Source: Paraoerskovia marina DSM 21750 (GTDB lineage Bacteria > Actinomycetota > Actinomycetes > Actinomycetales > Cellulomonadaceae). From it: 64,000 nucleotides of DNA. Positions 31,192-39,900 of this stretch are shown piece after piece. The position numbers were made by a program, and so were the translations under genes. The notes beneath the pieces were generated by a model that saw only the letters and a list, made by a program, of their open reading frames with translations, searched no databases and was not told the DNA's origin. Position 1 is the first letter of the stretch. Every line of letters starts with the position of its first letter. The stretch lies in contig NZ_JNIY01000004.1 of the NCBI RefSeq assembly GCF_000701465.1, forward strand, positions 496,001 through 560,000, written 5' to 3'.

Positions 31192-31514
31192 TGGACAAGA
31201 CCGAGCGTCGGGTCGGGGGCGACGACATCCGTGTCGTCACGCCGATCCCTCATGCCACGGGCAGCGAGTCGGACTGCGAGCACGCGATCGGGCACCTGTA
31301 CGAGTTCCTCGACTCGGAGATGACGGCCGACGACGAGGCGAGGATGCGCGCTCACATGGCGCACTGCGCCCCGTGCCTGGCCGAGCTCAGCGCCGAGGAA
31401 CTCGTCAAGAGCCTCGTCCGCCGCTCGTGCAGCGAGCAGGCCCCGGAGAGCCTGCACCTGAGGATCCGGGCTCAGCTGTCGGTCACGACGACGTACGTGG
31501 TCGACGAGGGCTGA
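31191..31514 (+). CDS. rsrA: Redox-sensing zinc anti-sigma factor (RsrA/RshA)
   Basis: A 107-residue ZAS-family anti-sigma factor that holds SigR inactive until its cysteines are oxidised. The zinc ligands are visible: Cys29, His55, Cys59 and Cys62, with the HMAHCAPC motif and the same 26/4/3 spacing as S. coelicolor RsrA. Cys80 is an additional cysteine near the C-terminal helix. GGAGG lies nine bases before the ATG at 31191; a GTG three bases earlier is an alternative and would give one extra residue. Translationally coupled to sigR and followed by a very strong terminator. Confidence 0.92.
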   Translation: MDKTERRVGGDDIRVVTPIPHATGSESDCEHAIGHLYEFLDSEMTADDEARMRAHMAHCAPCLAELSAEELVKSLVRRSCSEQAPESLHLRIRAQLSVTTTYVVDEG

Positions 31515-31521
31515 CCGAGCC

Positions 31522-31571
31522 GCGAACGACGAAGGGTCCGGACCAGACGGTCCGGACCCTTCGTCGTTCGC
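31522..31571. terminator. Strong bidirectional terminator between rsrA and bL37 gene
   Basis: A perfect 23-bp stem (31522-31544 with 31549-31571) around an AGAC loop; the core is GGGTCCGGACC / GGTCCGGACCC and the outer part CGAACGACGAA / TTCGTCGTTCG. It begins eight bases after the rsrA stop and ends 18 bases short of the bL37 stop, so it can serve both converging genes. It is the longest perfect hairpin I saw in the window. Confidence 0.85.
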
Positions 31572-31589
31572 CGCGCAGCGGCGGATGCC

Positions 31590-31664
31590 TCAGGCGTTGG
31601 GGCGCTTGCCGTGGTTGGCGGCGTTCCCGCGACGGCTGCGACGCTTGCGTCCACGCTTGCTCAT
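31590..31664 (-). CDS. 50S ribosomal protein bL37 (24 residues)
   Basis: A 24-residue, extremely basic peptide, MSKRGRKRRSRRGNAANHGK followed by RPNA. It matches in length and character the actinobacterial ribosomal protein bL37 found in the Mycobacterium smegmatis 50S structure (recalled as starting MAKRGRKKRDR and ending NHGKRPN plus one residue). GAAGGAG lies six bases before the ATG at 31664, an ideal ribosome site. Too short for most gene callers. It converges on rsrA. Confidence 0.88.
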   Translation of the reverse strand: MSKRGRKRRSRRGNAANHGKRPNA

Positions 31665-31745
31665 GTCGTTCTCCTTCAGGGATCGTTCCGCGGCGACATT
31701 CACCGCGGGCAGGGCGACCCCATCACGCATGTCTGGGATCTGATC

Positions 31746-31751
31746 ACCCTA
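31746..31751 (-). promoter_or_regulatory. Possible -10 box for bL37
   Basis: On the minus strand this reads TAGGGT, about 80 bases before the bL37 ATG and within the 143-base gap after the SGNH gene. It fits TAnnnT but the -35 region is indistinct. Confidence 0.3.
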
Positions 31752-31807
31752 TGGTCCCACATCTGTCCGCGGTCGTGTCACGCAGGTCGGGCACGGGGCG
31801 CGGTCGC

Positions 31808-32416
31808 TCAGCTCGGGGTGTCCTCGGGGAGGCCGAGCCACTCGTGCCATCCGGTGTGCAGGACGAGCCACGCCATCAGCCCGTAGCCCGCCTGGCCCGG
31901 GTGGAGGTTGCCGTTCTGCGCGAGGTCGGCGTGCCACTGCTCGTGCGAGGCCAGGGGGGTGAACGTGTCGACGTACGGCACGCGACGCCGTGCGGCGACG
32001 TCACCGTACGCGCTGCTGAGCTCGGCGAGCCGGTCCGCGTCCTCGGACAGACCCGGGGGCGGCCCGACGACGAAGGCCGGGATCCGACGGGAGTCGGCCA
32101 CGTCGAGGATGTTGGCGAGGTTGAGTCGCGAACGCGCCACGGAGAGGACAGAGCTGGCGTCGTGCCGACCCAGGGCGACGACGAGACGGTTGTCGGTCTC
32201 GGCCTCGGGGCCGAACCGGGGTGCGCACTCGACCTCCCAGCGCTGGCTGAGTCCGGTGGTCGTCTCTCCCGGGACGGCGAGCGGGAACGACATGGCGGTG
32301 CCCTCGAACCGGGTCCGTGCCATGACTCGCCCGGTCCACCCCAGGCCCTTGGGGTCGCCGACGCCGACGCTCAGTTCGTCGCCGACGACGCAGATCCGTA
32401 GTTCCTGTCCACCCAC
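31808..32416 (-). CDS. SGNH/GDSL-fold protein with altered catalytic motif
   Basis: A 202-residue protein with the order of SGNH hydrolase blocks: ICVVGDELSVGVGDPKGLGW near 8-27 (block I), LVVALGRHDASS near 78-89 (block III-like, GRHD where GxND is usual), and NGNLHPGQAGYGLMAW near 168-183 (block V with His172). The nucleophile Ser of GDS is replaced by Glu14 and the Asp three residues before His is absent. Related actinobacterial proteins share GDEL. Esterase activity is therefore doubtful. The fold is likely; the function is unknown. Confidence 0.75.
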   Translation of the reverse strand: MGGQELRICVVGDELSVGVGDPKGLGWTGRVMARTRFEGTAMSFPLAVPGETTTGLSQRWEVECAPRFGPEAETDNRLVVALGRHDASSVLSVARSRLNLANILDVADSRRIPAFVVGPPPGLSEDADRLAELSSAYGDVAARRRVPYVDTFTPLASHEQWHADLAQNGNLHPGQAGYGLMAWLVLHTGWHEWLGLPEDTPS

Positions 32417-32491
32417 GTGTTCTCCTCCGTCGCTCCGGCCACATTCTCCGCCATCGCGTCGACTCGCGCGCGCAGGGCGCGCGGACCGCCG

Positions 32492-33403
32492 TCAGTGCGG
32501 CGTGATTCCCCACGTCGAGACGTGGGACTCGCCGGGCGCGAGCCGGACGAGGAGGTCGCCGGTGCGGAAGGCGTCGGCGATGCAGCTCATCGGTTCGACG
32601 GCGACGCCCGTGCGGCTCCACGTGTCGCCGACGTGGTCGCCGGTGCAGACCTGCCACGCCTGAGCCCATGCGGCGGCCCAGACGGTCGCGCCGGAGCCGT
32701 CGGGCCGCGTCAGCACTGCGCGCGAGCGACCCGTCGAGTCCCTCGCCGGGTCCAACCAGGCGTCGTCGAGGTCGAGGTCGGCCAGCACACGGGGTGTGCG
32801 CAGGTCGAAGTCTCCCGCGACCGGCTCGGACCCGGTCGGGAGCAGCCGCTCGTCCACCGTGACGTGCGTGGCGGCGTCGAGCCGCAGCGTGCATTCGTCG
32901 AGGTCCGCGCCCTGCGGCGAGAGCCACGGGTGGAACCCGGACCCGTACGGCAGGTCACCCGTCCCCGTGTTCGTCGCGAGGAGCTCGACCGTCAGTCCGT
33001 CGTCGGCCAGCGTGTAGGAGATCTGCGCGCTCAGCCCGAAGGGGTAGCCCGGCTGCGGGGCGAGGTCGAGCGCCAGGGTGACCGACGACGTCGTGTGCTC
33101 GGCCACGGACCACCGGACCCAGCACGCGAGCCCGTGCAGCGCCGTCGTCCGGGCGGTCTCGTTCACGGGAGCCTGGTGCCGCACGCCGTCGAACTCGTAC
33201 GTGCCGTCGCCCAACCGGTTCGGCCAGGGGAGCAGGACCGCGCCGTGCGAGGCCGGCGCCAGCTCGGTCTCGGCGAAGGGCACGACGACGTCCGCACCCG
33301 CCGAGGTGTAGCTGCGCAACGCGGCGCCGACCTCGGTCACGACGGCGTGCTGGTCCCCGAAGGAGATCGGGAGCTGGAGGCCTGACGGCAGGAAGACGGT
33401 CAC
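32492..33403 (-). CDS. Aldose 1-epimerase family protein
   Basis: A 303-residue beta-sandwich enzyme of the galactose mutarotase family, interconverting alpha and beta anomers of hexoses. Visible motifs: LLPWPNRLGDGTYEFDG near 56-72, catalytic-region TTALHGLACWVRW near 86-98 and GSGFHPWLSP near 165, where the second conserved His lies. The GTG at 33403 has no ribosome site; a TACCGT hexamer on the minus strand eight bases upstream fits a leaderless start. It diverges from the aldo-keto reductase. The exact sugar is unknown. Confidence 0.88.
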   Translation of the reverse strand: MTVFLPSGLQLPISFGDQHAVVTEVGAALRSYTSAGADVVVPFAETELAPASHGAVLLPWPNRLGDGTYEFDGVRHQAPVNETARTTALHGLACWVRWSVAEHTTSSVTLALDLAPQPGYPFGLSAQISYTLADDGLTVELLATNTGTGDLPYGSGFHPWLSPQGADLDECTLRLDAATHVTVDERLLPTGSEPVAGDFDLRTPRVLADLDLDDAWLDPARDSTGRSRAVLTRPDGSGATVWAAAWAQAWQVCTGDHVGDTWSRTGVAVEPMSCIADAFRTGDLLVRLAPGESHVSTWGITPH

Positions 33404-33473
33404 GACTGAGTACGGTAGCGCGCCGTCACGTCGTATCGTGCATATGAGCAGTCATCAAACAAAGGAGCGCGTG

Positions 33474-34469
33474 ATGGAACACCACAACCTCGGACGAACC
33501 GGACGCGCCGTCTCCGTCGTCGGACTCGGCACCTGGCAGCTGGGTGCCGACTGGGGCGACGTGAGCGAGCAGGACGCCCGCGCCGTTCTCGACGCGTCGG
33601 CCGAGGAGGGTGTCACGTTCTTCGACACCGCGGACGTCTACGGCGACGGACGCAGCGAGAAGATCATCGGTGGATGGCTCGCCGACCACCCCGGGACGGC
33701 GACGGTGGCGACCAAGATGGGCCGCCGGGTGGACCAGGAGCCCGAGAACTACACGCTGGCGAACTTCCGGGCCTGGACCGACCGCTCGCGGACGAACCTC
33801 GGGGTCGACCGGCTCGACCTCGTGCAGCTGCACTGCCCCCCGAGCGCCACGATCGAGAGCGACGCGACCTACGACGCCCTGGACACCCTGCGCGACGAGG
33901 GGGCGATCGCCGCCTACGGCGTCAGCGTCGAGACCGTCGACCAGGCGCTCGCGGCGATCGCGCGGCCCGGGGTCGCGAGCGTGCAGATCATCGTCAACGC
34001 GTTCAGGCTCAAGCCGCTCGAGGAGGTGCTGCCCGCAGCCTCCGCCGCCGGGGTGGGCATCATCGCGCGCGTGCCCCTGGCCTCGGGCCTGCTGTCCGGC
34101 AAGTACACCCGGGAGACGACCTTCGCCGAGAACGACCACCGCACGTTCAACCGGGACGGCCAGGCGTTCGACGTGGGGGAGACGTTCTCGGGCGTGCCCT
34201 TCGACGAGGGCGTCGAGGCCGCCGTCGAGTTCACCGCGCTGGTGCAGGACACCGTGGGCGACCGCCTGAGCCCCGCGCAGGCCGCGATCATGTGGCTCTG
34301 GCAGCAGCCAGGTGTCTCCACGGTGATCCCGGGGGCGCGGGACGTCGACCAGGCCCGCGCGAACGCGACCGCCGGTCGTGGGGACGTGGTGCTCGGCGCC
34401 GGCTTCACGCGCGGCGTCCGGGACATCTACGACCGCCGCATCCGCGCGGCTGTCCACGACCGGTGGTAG
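33474..34469 (+). CDS. Aldo/keto reductase
   Basis: A 331-residue NADPH-dependent carbonyl reductase of the YghZ/YajO-like group. Catalytic tetrad elements: Asp and Tyr in FFDTADVYGDGRSEKIIG, Lys in VATKMGR, His in DLVQLHCPP; cofactor-site motif PGARDVDQARANA near the C-terminus. I chose the ATG at 33474 because AAAGGAG lies six bases upstream; an ATG at 33438 would add 12 residues but lacks a ribosome site. TATCGT at 33434-33439 is a plausible -10 box. Substrate unknown. Confidence 0.9.
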   Translation: MEHHNLGRTGRAVSVVGLGTWQLGADWGDVSEQDARAVLDASAEEGVTFFDTADVYGDGRSEKIIGGWLADHPGTATVATKMGRRVDQEPENYTLANFRAWTDRSRTNLGVDRLDLVQLHCPPSATIESDATYDALDTLRDEGAIAAYGVSVETVDQALAAIARPGVASVQIIVNAFRLKPLEEVLPAASAAGVGIIARVPLASGLLSGKYTRETTFAENDHRTFNRDGQAFDVGETFSGVPFDEGVEAAVEFTALVQDTVGDRLSPAQAAIMWLWQQPGVSTVIPGARDVDQARANATAGRGDVVLGAGFTRGVRDIYDRRIRAAVHDRW

Positions 34470-34483
34470 CGCTGCGTCAGCGC
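34469..34483. terminator. Small hairpin overlapping both convergent stops
   Basis: GCGCTG-CGT-CAGCGC, six base pairs, spans the last base of the AKR stop and the sulfatase stop, which lie only seven bases apart. It is the only hairpin available to end either message here. Confidence 0.4.
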
Positions 34484-35838
34484 CTCGCGCTCTCCGGCAC
34501 GTAGTCGACCGGGGCACCCTTCGGCACCGCGTCGCCCTCCAGGGACTCCTGGTACTCCTTGGCGATCTTGCCGAAGACCTTGTAGAGCACCCAGCTGTGG
34601 ACCTCGCTGTAGTTGTACGGGGTGTCCTCGTCCGGGTTCACGGTCAGGTTGTAGATGTGCGGCGTCGCGAGCTGCTCGATCGGTGCCGTGCCGTCGACCA
34701 CGCGGTGCGTCAACACCTTGAAGTTGCGCCACCGCAGACCGACCTGGAGCTGGTCGAAGAACATCAGGAAGTGCTCGCGGTTCGACTCCTCCTGCCGGCC
34801 CGTGAGGAACGCCGACTGGTCCACCCCGTCGAGGACGCGGTCCTCGGGGACGAGGTCTTCCGCCTCGATGAGCGAGAGCAGCGTGGGGAACCAGTCGACG
34901 ACGTGCATCATCTCGTCGGTCGCACCCGTGCGCAGGTGGTCGGGCCAGCTCACCACGCAGGCTGTGCGGTTGTTGCCCTCGTAGGTCGAGAAGTAGCCGC
35001 CCTTCCAGGTGCCCTCGGCGCTGCGGTTGTTCGGTGCGTGGAACGTCGTGTCGCGCCCGTTGTCGCCCGCGAAGACGATAATCGTGTCGTCGCGGATACC
35101 GAGCTCGTCGAGATGGTCGAGAAGCGTGCCGAAGTCCGCGTCCAGCATTTGCATGCAATCGGCGACCTGGCCGCCGTCCGAGCTCCCGATGAACTCTTTC
35201 CGGGGAAGTGTCGGGAAATGCATGTTCGAGTGGTTGAAGTAGAGGAAGAACGGCTCATCGGCGTCGACCGAGTCGGTCATCCACTGCTTTCCCTTCTCGA
35301 GGAAGTCGAGGTCGATGTCGCGCCGGACCTCGCGGTCCAGCACCTTGACCTTGCGCATCTGGCCGGGCGCCTGCGACTCGATGACGTAGGACGGCTCGAG
35401 GTCCGTCGCCCGGAAGAACTTGTCGTCGGGCCACATGGACTCGTCCCAGGTGCCCTCGATGCCGTACCAGTAGTCGAACCCGTGGTCGGTCGCGTAGCGG
35501 CCCGGTTCGGCGCCGCAGTGCCATTTTCCGAGGATCGCGTTCCGGTATCCCAGCGTCTTGAGCTGGCTCGCCACCGTGACCTCCCACCCCACGAGCCCGC
35601 TGCCGGGCAGTGCCGACGTGCAGCCGGTCCTCGTCGAGTGGCGTCCGGTCATCAGGGCCGAGCGGGTGGGCGTGCACTGGGCCTCGACGTTGTAGTTGGT
35701 CAGCCGCAGGCCGGTCTCGGCGAACGCGTCGACGCGCGGTGTCCGGGCGCCGATCCCGACCCCGCCGCCGTAGCAGCTGATGTCACCCGTGCTGATGTTG
35801 TCGACATGGAAATAGAGAACATTTGGGCGCTTTGCCAT
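34477..35838 (-). CDS. Type I sulfatase
   Basis: A 453-residue alkaline-phosphatase-fold sulfatase that hydrolyses sulfate esters. The maturation motif C-x-P-x-R is present as CTPTRSALMTGR with Cys55, the residue converted to formylglycine. Metal ligands include Asp13-Asn14 (VDNISTGDISCYGGG, a DN variant of the usual DD) and DNGRD near 245, with HSNMHFP near 205. No signal peptide is visible, so it should act in the cytoplasm. GAGGGA precedes the ATG at 35838. No formylglycine-generating enzyme is in the window. The divergent transporter suggests an imported sulfate ester as substrate (inference). Confidence 0.9.
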   Translation of the reverse strand: MAKRPNVLYFHVDNISTGDISCYGGGVGIGARTPRVDAFAETGLRLTNYNVEAQCTPTRSALMTGRHSTRTGCTSALPGSGLVGWEVTVASQLKTLGYRNAILGKWHCGAEPGRYATDHGFDYWYGIEGTWDESMWPDDKFFRATDLEPSYVIESQAPGQMRKVKVLDREVRRDIDLDFLEKGKQWMTDSVDADEPFFLYFNHSNMHFPTLPRKEFIGSSDGGQVADCMQMLDADFGTLLDHLDELGIRDDTIIVFAGDNGRDTTFHAPNNRSAEGTWKGGYFSTYEGNNRTACVVSWPDHLRTGATDEMMHVVDWFPTLLSLIEAEDLVPEDRVLDGVDQSAFLTGRQEESNREHFLMFFDQLQVGLRWRNFKVLTHRVVDGTAPIEQLATPHIYNLTVNPDEDTPYNYSEVHSWVLYKVFGKIAKEYQESLEGDAVPKGAPVDYVPESARR

Positions 35839-35881
35839 GGCGAAAATCCCTCGTTCGTGCGGTCGACCCTCACGATCGCCC

Positions 35882-35902
35882 GTCGTTCGCTACTGTAACG
35901 AC
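35882..35902. promoter_or_regulatory. Candidate operator between sulfatase and transporter genes
   Basis: Perfect inverted repeat GTCGTT-N9-AACGAC in the 99-base gap between divergent starts (44 bases from the sulfatase ATG, 35 from the transporter ATG). Its centre contains TACTGTA, which can be read as a -10 hexamer on either strand (TACTGT plus, TACAGT minus), so a bound regulator would block both. No regulator gene is adjacent. Confidence 0.5.
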
Positions 35903-35937
35903 AAATGCCGAGGTGCGAGAGTTGACGAGGGAGAGAT

Positions 35938-36816
35938 ATGGACGTCATCGCAGGTCTGTTCAATATCGTTCTGACGATCTTTATCGTCACCACGATGCTC
36001 ACGGCAGGTTTCAACACGACGTTCGAGCAGCTGCGCGCAGCGCTGTCCAAGACCAGTCTGGTGGTTTTCGTGCTGCTCGTGGCCTTCGTCCTCCGACCTC
36101 TGGTCGGCTGGGGTGTGGCCGAGGTGTTCGCCCTGGCGGTCCCGGCCTACGTGGCGATGGTCCTGCTGTGGAGCTGTCCGGGCGCGCCCTTCGGCGCGAA
36201 GCTGGTGATGACCGCGAAGGCGGACGTCCAGACCGGTGCCGTGTTCCAGGTGATGATGGCGGCGATCGGCTCGCTCACGTTCGCGCCGACGGCGAACCTG
36301 ATCATCGGGGCGGCGGACCTGGGGGACGACGTCTCGCTCCCGGTGGGACAGCTCATCCTCACCGTGGCACTGCTGCAGCTCCTGCCGTTCGTCATCGGCG
36401 TGCTCACCCGCCACTGGACCCCGGACCAGGCTGCGGAGTTCGGAGCCTTCACCGGCAAGGTCTCGAGCCAGACGTTCCTCGTCGTGCTCGCCGGCGCACT
36501 CCTGGGCAGCTGGGACGCCGTCGTCGACCTCTTCGGGACCGGAGTCGTTCTCGCGGCGATCGTCGCATCCGTGGTCATGATCGCCCTCGGCTGGTTCCTG
36601 TCGTCGGGATCGCGGGAGACCCGGTGGTCCACCGCACTCATCGAGCCGTGCAGCAACTCCGGGCCTGCCTTCGCCGCGGTGGCGATCGCGTTCGACAACG
36701 ACCCGGAGATCCTCGGGGCGATCACCGCGATCCTGCTGTTCCAGATCGTGGTCGGTCTGCCGGTCTCGTCGTTCGTCGGGCGCAAGGAGGCGAGACTCGC
36801 GCAGTCCGCGGCGTAG
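35938..36816 (+). CDS. Bile acid:sodium symporter (BASS) family transporter
   Basis: A 292-residue membrane protein with about nine helices. It starts inside the membrane (AGLFNIVLTIFIVTTMLTAG), has a crossover-like GAPFGAKLVMTAKADVQTGA near 80-100 and the conserved EPCSNSGPAFAAVAIAF near 237-253, the second pseudo-symmetric broken helix of BASS proteins. The family uses sodium to import organic anions such as bile acids, sulfated steroids or pantoate-like acids. Divergent from a sulfatase over a shared operator-like repeat, which points to an organosulfate. GAGGGAGAG precedes the ATG. Confidence 0.85.
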   Translation: MDVIAGLFNIVLTIFIVTTMLTAGFNTTFEQLRAALSKTSLVVFVLLVAFVLRPLVGWGVAEVFALAVPAYVAMVLLWSCPGAPFGAKLVMTAKADVQTGAVFQVMMAAIGSLTFAPTANLIIGAADLGDDVSLPVGQLILTVALLQLLPFVIGVLTRHWTPDQAAEFGAFTGKVSSQTFLVVLAGALLGSWDAVVDLFGTGVVLAAIVASVVMIALGWFLSSGSRETRWSTALIEPCSNSGPAFAAVAIAFDNDPEILGAITAILLFQIVVGLPVSSFVGRKEARLAQSAA

Positions 36817-36879
36817 TCTGCGCCACGTCGTCGGCGCCCGCCCCGGACGCCGAGGCGGGCGACGTTCCCACGAACGCCG

Positions 36880-36915
36880 ACGGGGCCCGGCCGAGAACTC
36901 TCGGCCGGGCCCCGT
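36880..36915. terminator. Bidirectional terminator between BASS transporter and kgd
   Basis: Perfect 16-bp stem ACGGGGCCCGGCCGAG / CTCGGCCGGGCCCCGT with an AACT loop, ending in TT on the plus strand and placed 17 bases after the kgd stop on the minus strand. Confidence 0.85.
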
Positions 36916-36932
36916 TCAGGTGGTGACGCGCG

Positions 36933-39900
36933 TCAGCGGGCGAAGGCCTGCTCGATCAGCACGGCCTGCTGGGCCTGGTGCTTCTTCGCCGTCCCCGCGG
37001 CCGTCGACGCGGAGGCGGGACGTGAGACGACCTGCACCTGCGGGAGGTCGTCCGGGAGGCTGATGTGGATGAAGGACCACGGCCCCTGGTTCTGGGGCTC
37101 GTCCTGCACCCAGACCACGTTGTCCGTACCGAACTTCTCGATCTCGGCGCGGATGGCGTCGACGTCGAGCGGGTAGAGCTGCTCGAGACGGACGATCGCG
37201 GTCCTGTCGTCCTTGCGCTTGGTGCGCTCCGCGAGCAGGTCGTAGTAGACACGGCCCGAGCAGAGGAGGACCCTGTCCACGTTCGCGGGCGTGACGCCGT
37301 CGTCCGTGATGACCGGCCGGAAGGTTCCCGACGTGAAGTCGTCGACCTGGGAGGCGGCGGCCTTGAGACGCAGGAGCTGCTTCGGCGTGAAGACCACGAG
37401 CGGGCGACGCGGCCGGTCGTACGCCTGCCGGCGGAGCAGGTGGAAGTACGACGCCGGGGTCGACGGCTGCGCGACGATCATGTTGTCCTGCGCCGCCAGC
37501 TGGAGGAAGCGCTCGATCCGGGCCGACGAGTGGTCCGGGCCCTGGCCCTCGTAGCCGTGCGGCAGGAGCATGACGACCGAGGAGTTCTGACGCCACTTCT
37601 GCTCGGCGGAGGAGATGAACTCGTCGATGACGGTCTGCGCCCCGTTGACGAAGTCACCGAACTGCGCCTCCCACAGGACGAGGGCGTCGGGTCGCTCGAC
37701 CGAGTAGCCGTACTCGAAGCCGAGGGCGGCGTACTCGCTCAGCGACGAGTCGTAGACCCAGAACTTGGCCTGGTCGCCGGACAGGTACAGGAGCGGGGTC
37801 CACTCGGCGCCGGTCTCGCGGTCGTGCAGCACCGAGTGGCGCTGGACGAAGGTCCCGCGGCGCGAGTCCTGGCCGGCGAGCCGGACCGGCGTGCCCTCCA
37901 TGAGGAGCGAGCCGAACGCGACGAGCTCGCCGAAGCCCCAGTCGATGTTGCCGTCCGACGACATCTTGTGCCGCTTCTCGAGCAGCTGTGCCAGCTTCGG
38001 GTGCACCGTGAAGCCCTCGGGGGGCGCCGCGTGCACCGCGCCGACGCGCTCGAGCACGCTCGGGTGCACGGCGGTCTGCCAGCCGACCATCGTGCCGGCG
38101 TCCTCGCGCTGCGACTCGGGGCGTTCGAGGCCGGCGATCGGCTCGGACTTGGCGGGCGGGGTGTATCCACCCTCCTTCGTCTCCGAGAAGACGCGCTCGA
38201 GCTGTGCCTGGTAGTCCTTGAGGACCGCCTCGGCCTCCTCGACGGTGATGTCGCCGCGGGCGACGAGGTTCTCGGTGTAGATCTTGCGGACCGAGCGCTT
38301 GGCCTCGATGAGGTTGTACATCAGCGGCTGGGTCATCGACGGGTCGTCGCCCTCGTTGTGGCCACGGCGGCGGTAGCAGATCATGTCGATGATCACGTCG
38401 GTGTCGAACTGCTCGCGGAACGCGAAGGCCAGCTCGGCAACGCGGACGCACGCCTCGGGGTCGTCCCCGTTCACGTGGAAGATCGGCACCTGGTAGCCCT
38501 TGGCCACGTCCGTCGAGTACGTCGTCGACCGCGCCGAGGACGGGCCCGTGGTGAACCCGACCTGGTTGTTAATGATGACGTGGATCGTCCCGCCGGTGCG
38601 GTAGCCGCGCAGCTGCGCGAGGTTCAGGACCTCGGGCACCACGCCCTGGCCGGCGAACGCCGCGTCACCGTGGATCAGGATCGGCAGGACGGAGAACCCG
38701 TCGCCGCCGAGGTCGATCTTGTCCTGCTTCGCCCGCACGATTCCCTCGAGCACGGGGTCGACGGCCTCGAGGTGCGACGGGTTCGCGGCGAGGTAGACCT
38801 GGGTCTGCGCGCCGGACTCGGCGGTGAAGGTGCCCTCGGTACCGAGGTGGTACTTGACGTCGCCCGAGCCCTGGACGCTCTTCGGGTCGAGGTTGCCCTC
38901 GAACTCCGCGAAGATCTGGGCGTAGCTCTTCCCGGCGATGTTGGCCAGGACGTTGAGTCGTCCACGGTGCGCCATGCCGATGCACGCCTCGTCCAACCCG
39001 CTCTCGGCGGCCTTTGACAGCACCGCGTCGAGGAGCGGGATGACGGACTCGCCGCCCTCGAGCGAGAAGCGCTTCTGCCCGACGAACTTCGTCTGCAGGA
39101 ACGTCTCGAACGCCTCGGCGGAGTTGAGCTTGCGCAGGACGCGGAGCTGGTCCTCGCGCGGTGTCCGCGCGTAGCCGGACTCGAGCCGCTCCTGCAGCCA
39201 CCGGCGCTGCTCGCGGTCGGCGAGGTGCATGTACTCCGTGCCGATCGAGCGGCAGTAGGAGTCGCGCAGCAGCCCGAGGATGTCGCGCAGGGAGTCCGTG
39301 GACTTCCCGCCGAACCCTGCCGTCGGGAACCGGCGCTCGAGGTCCCAGAGGGTCAGCCCGTGGTTCTGGATGTCCAGGTCGGGGTGCTTGCGCTGACGGT
39401 AGGTCAGCGGGTCCGTGTCGGCCATCAGGTGGCCGCGCGAGCGGTAGGAGTGGATCAGCTCGGCGATGCGGGCGGGCTTGGCGGCCTCGACCTCGGCGTC
39501 GACGGTGTTGTCCCGGACCCAGCGCACCGGCTCGTAGGGGATGCGCAGCGCGGTGAAGACCCGGTCGTAGAAGCCGTCGAGCCCGACGAGCTTGTTGCCG
39601 ATGATCTTCAGGAACTCGCCGGACTGGGCGCCCTGGATGATGCGGTGGTCGTAGGTCGACGTGATCGTCAGGACCTTCGAGATCGCGAGCCGGGAGAGGC
39701 GCTCGATCGAGGCGCCCGCGAACTCGGCGGGGTAGTCCATCGCGCCGACACCGATGATGGTGCCCTGCCCGGGCATCAGGCGCGGCACCGAGTGCACCGT
39801 GCCGATCCCGCCGGGGTTGGTGAGCGAGATCGTCGTGCCCTGGAAGTCCGCGACGGTCAGCTTCGACCCGCGAGCCTTGCGCACGAGATCCTCGTACGCC

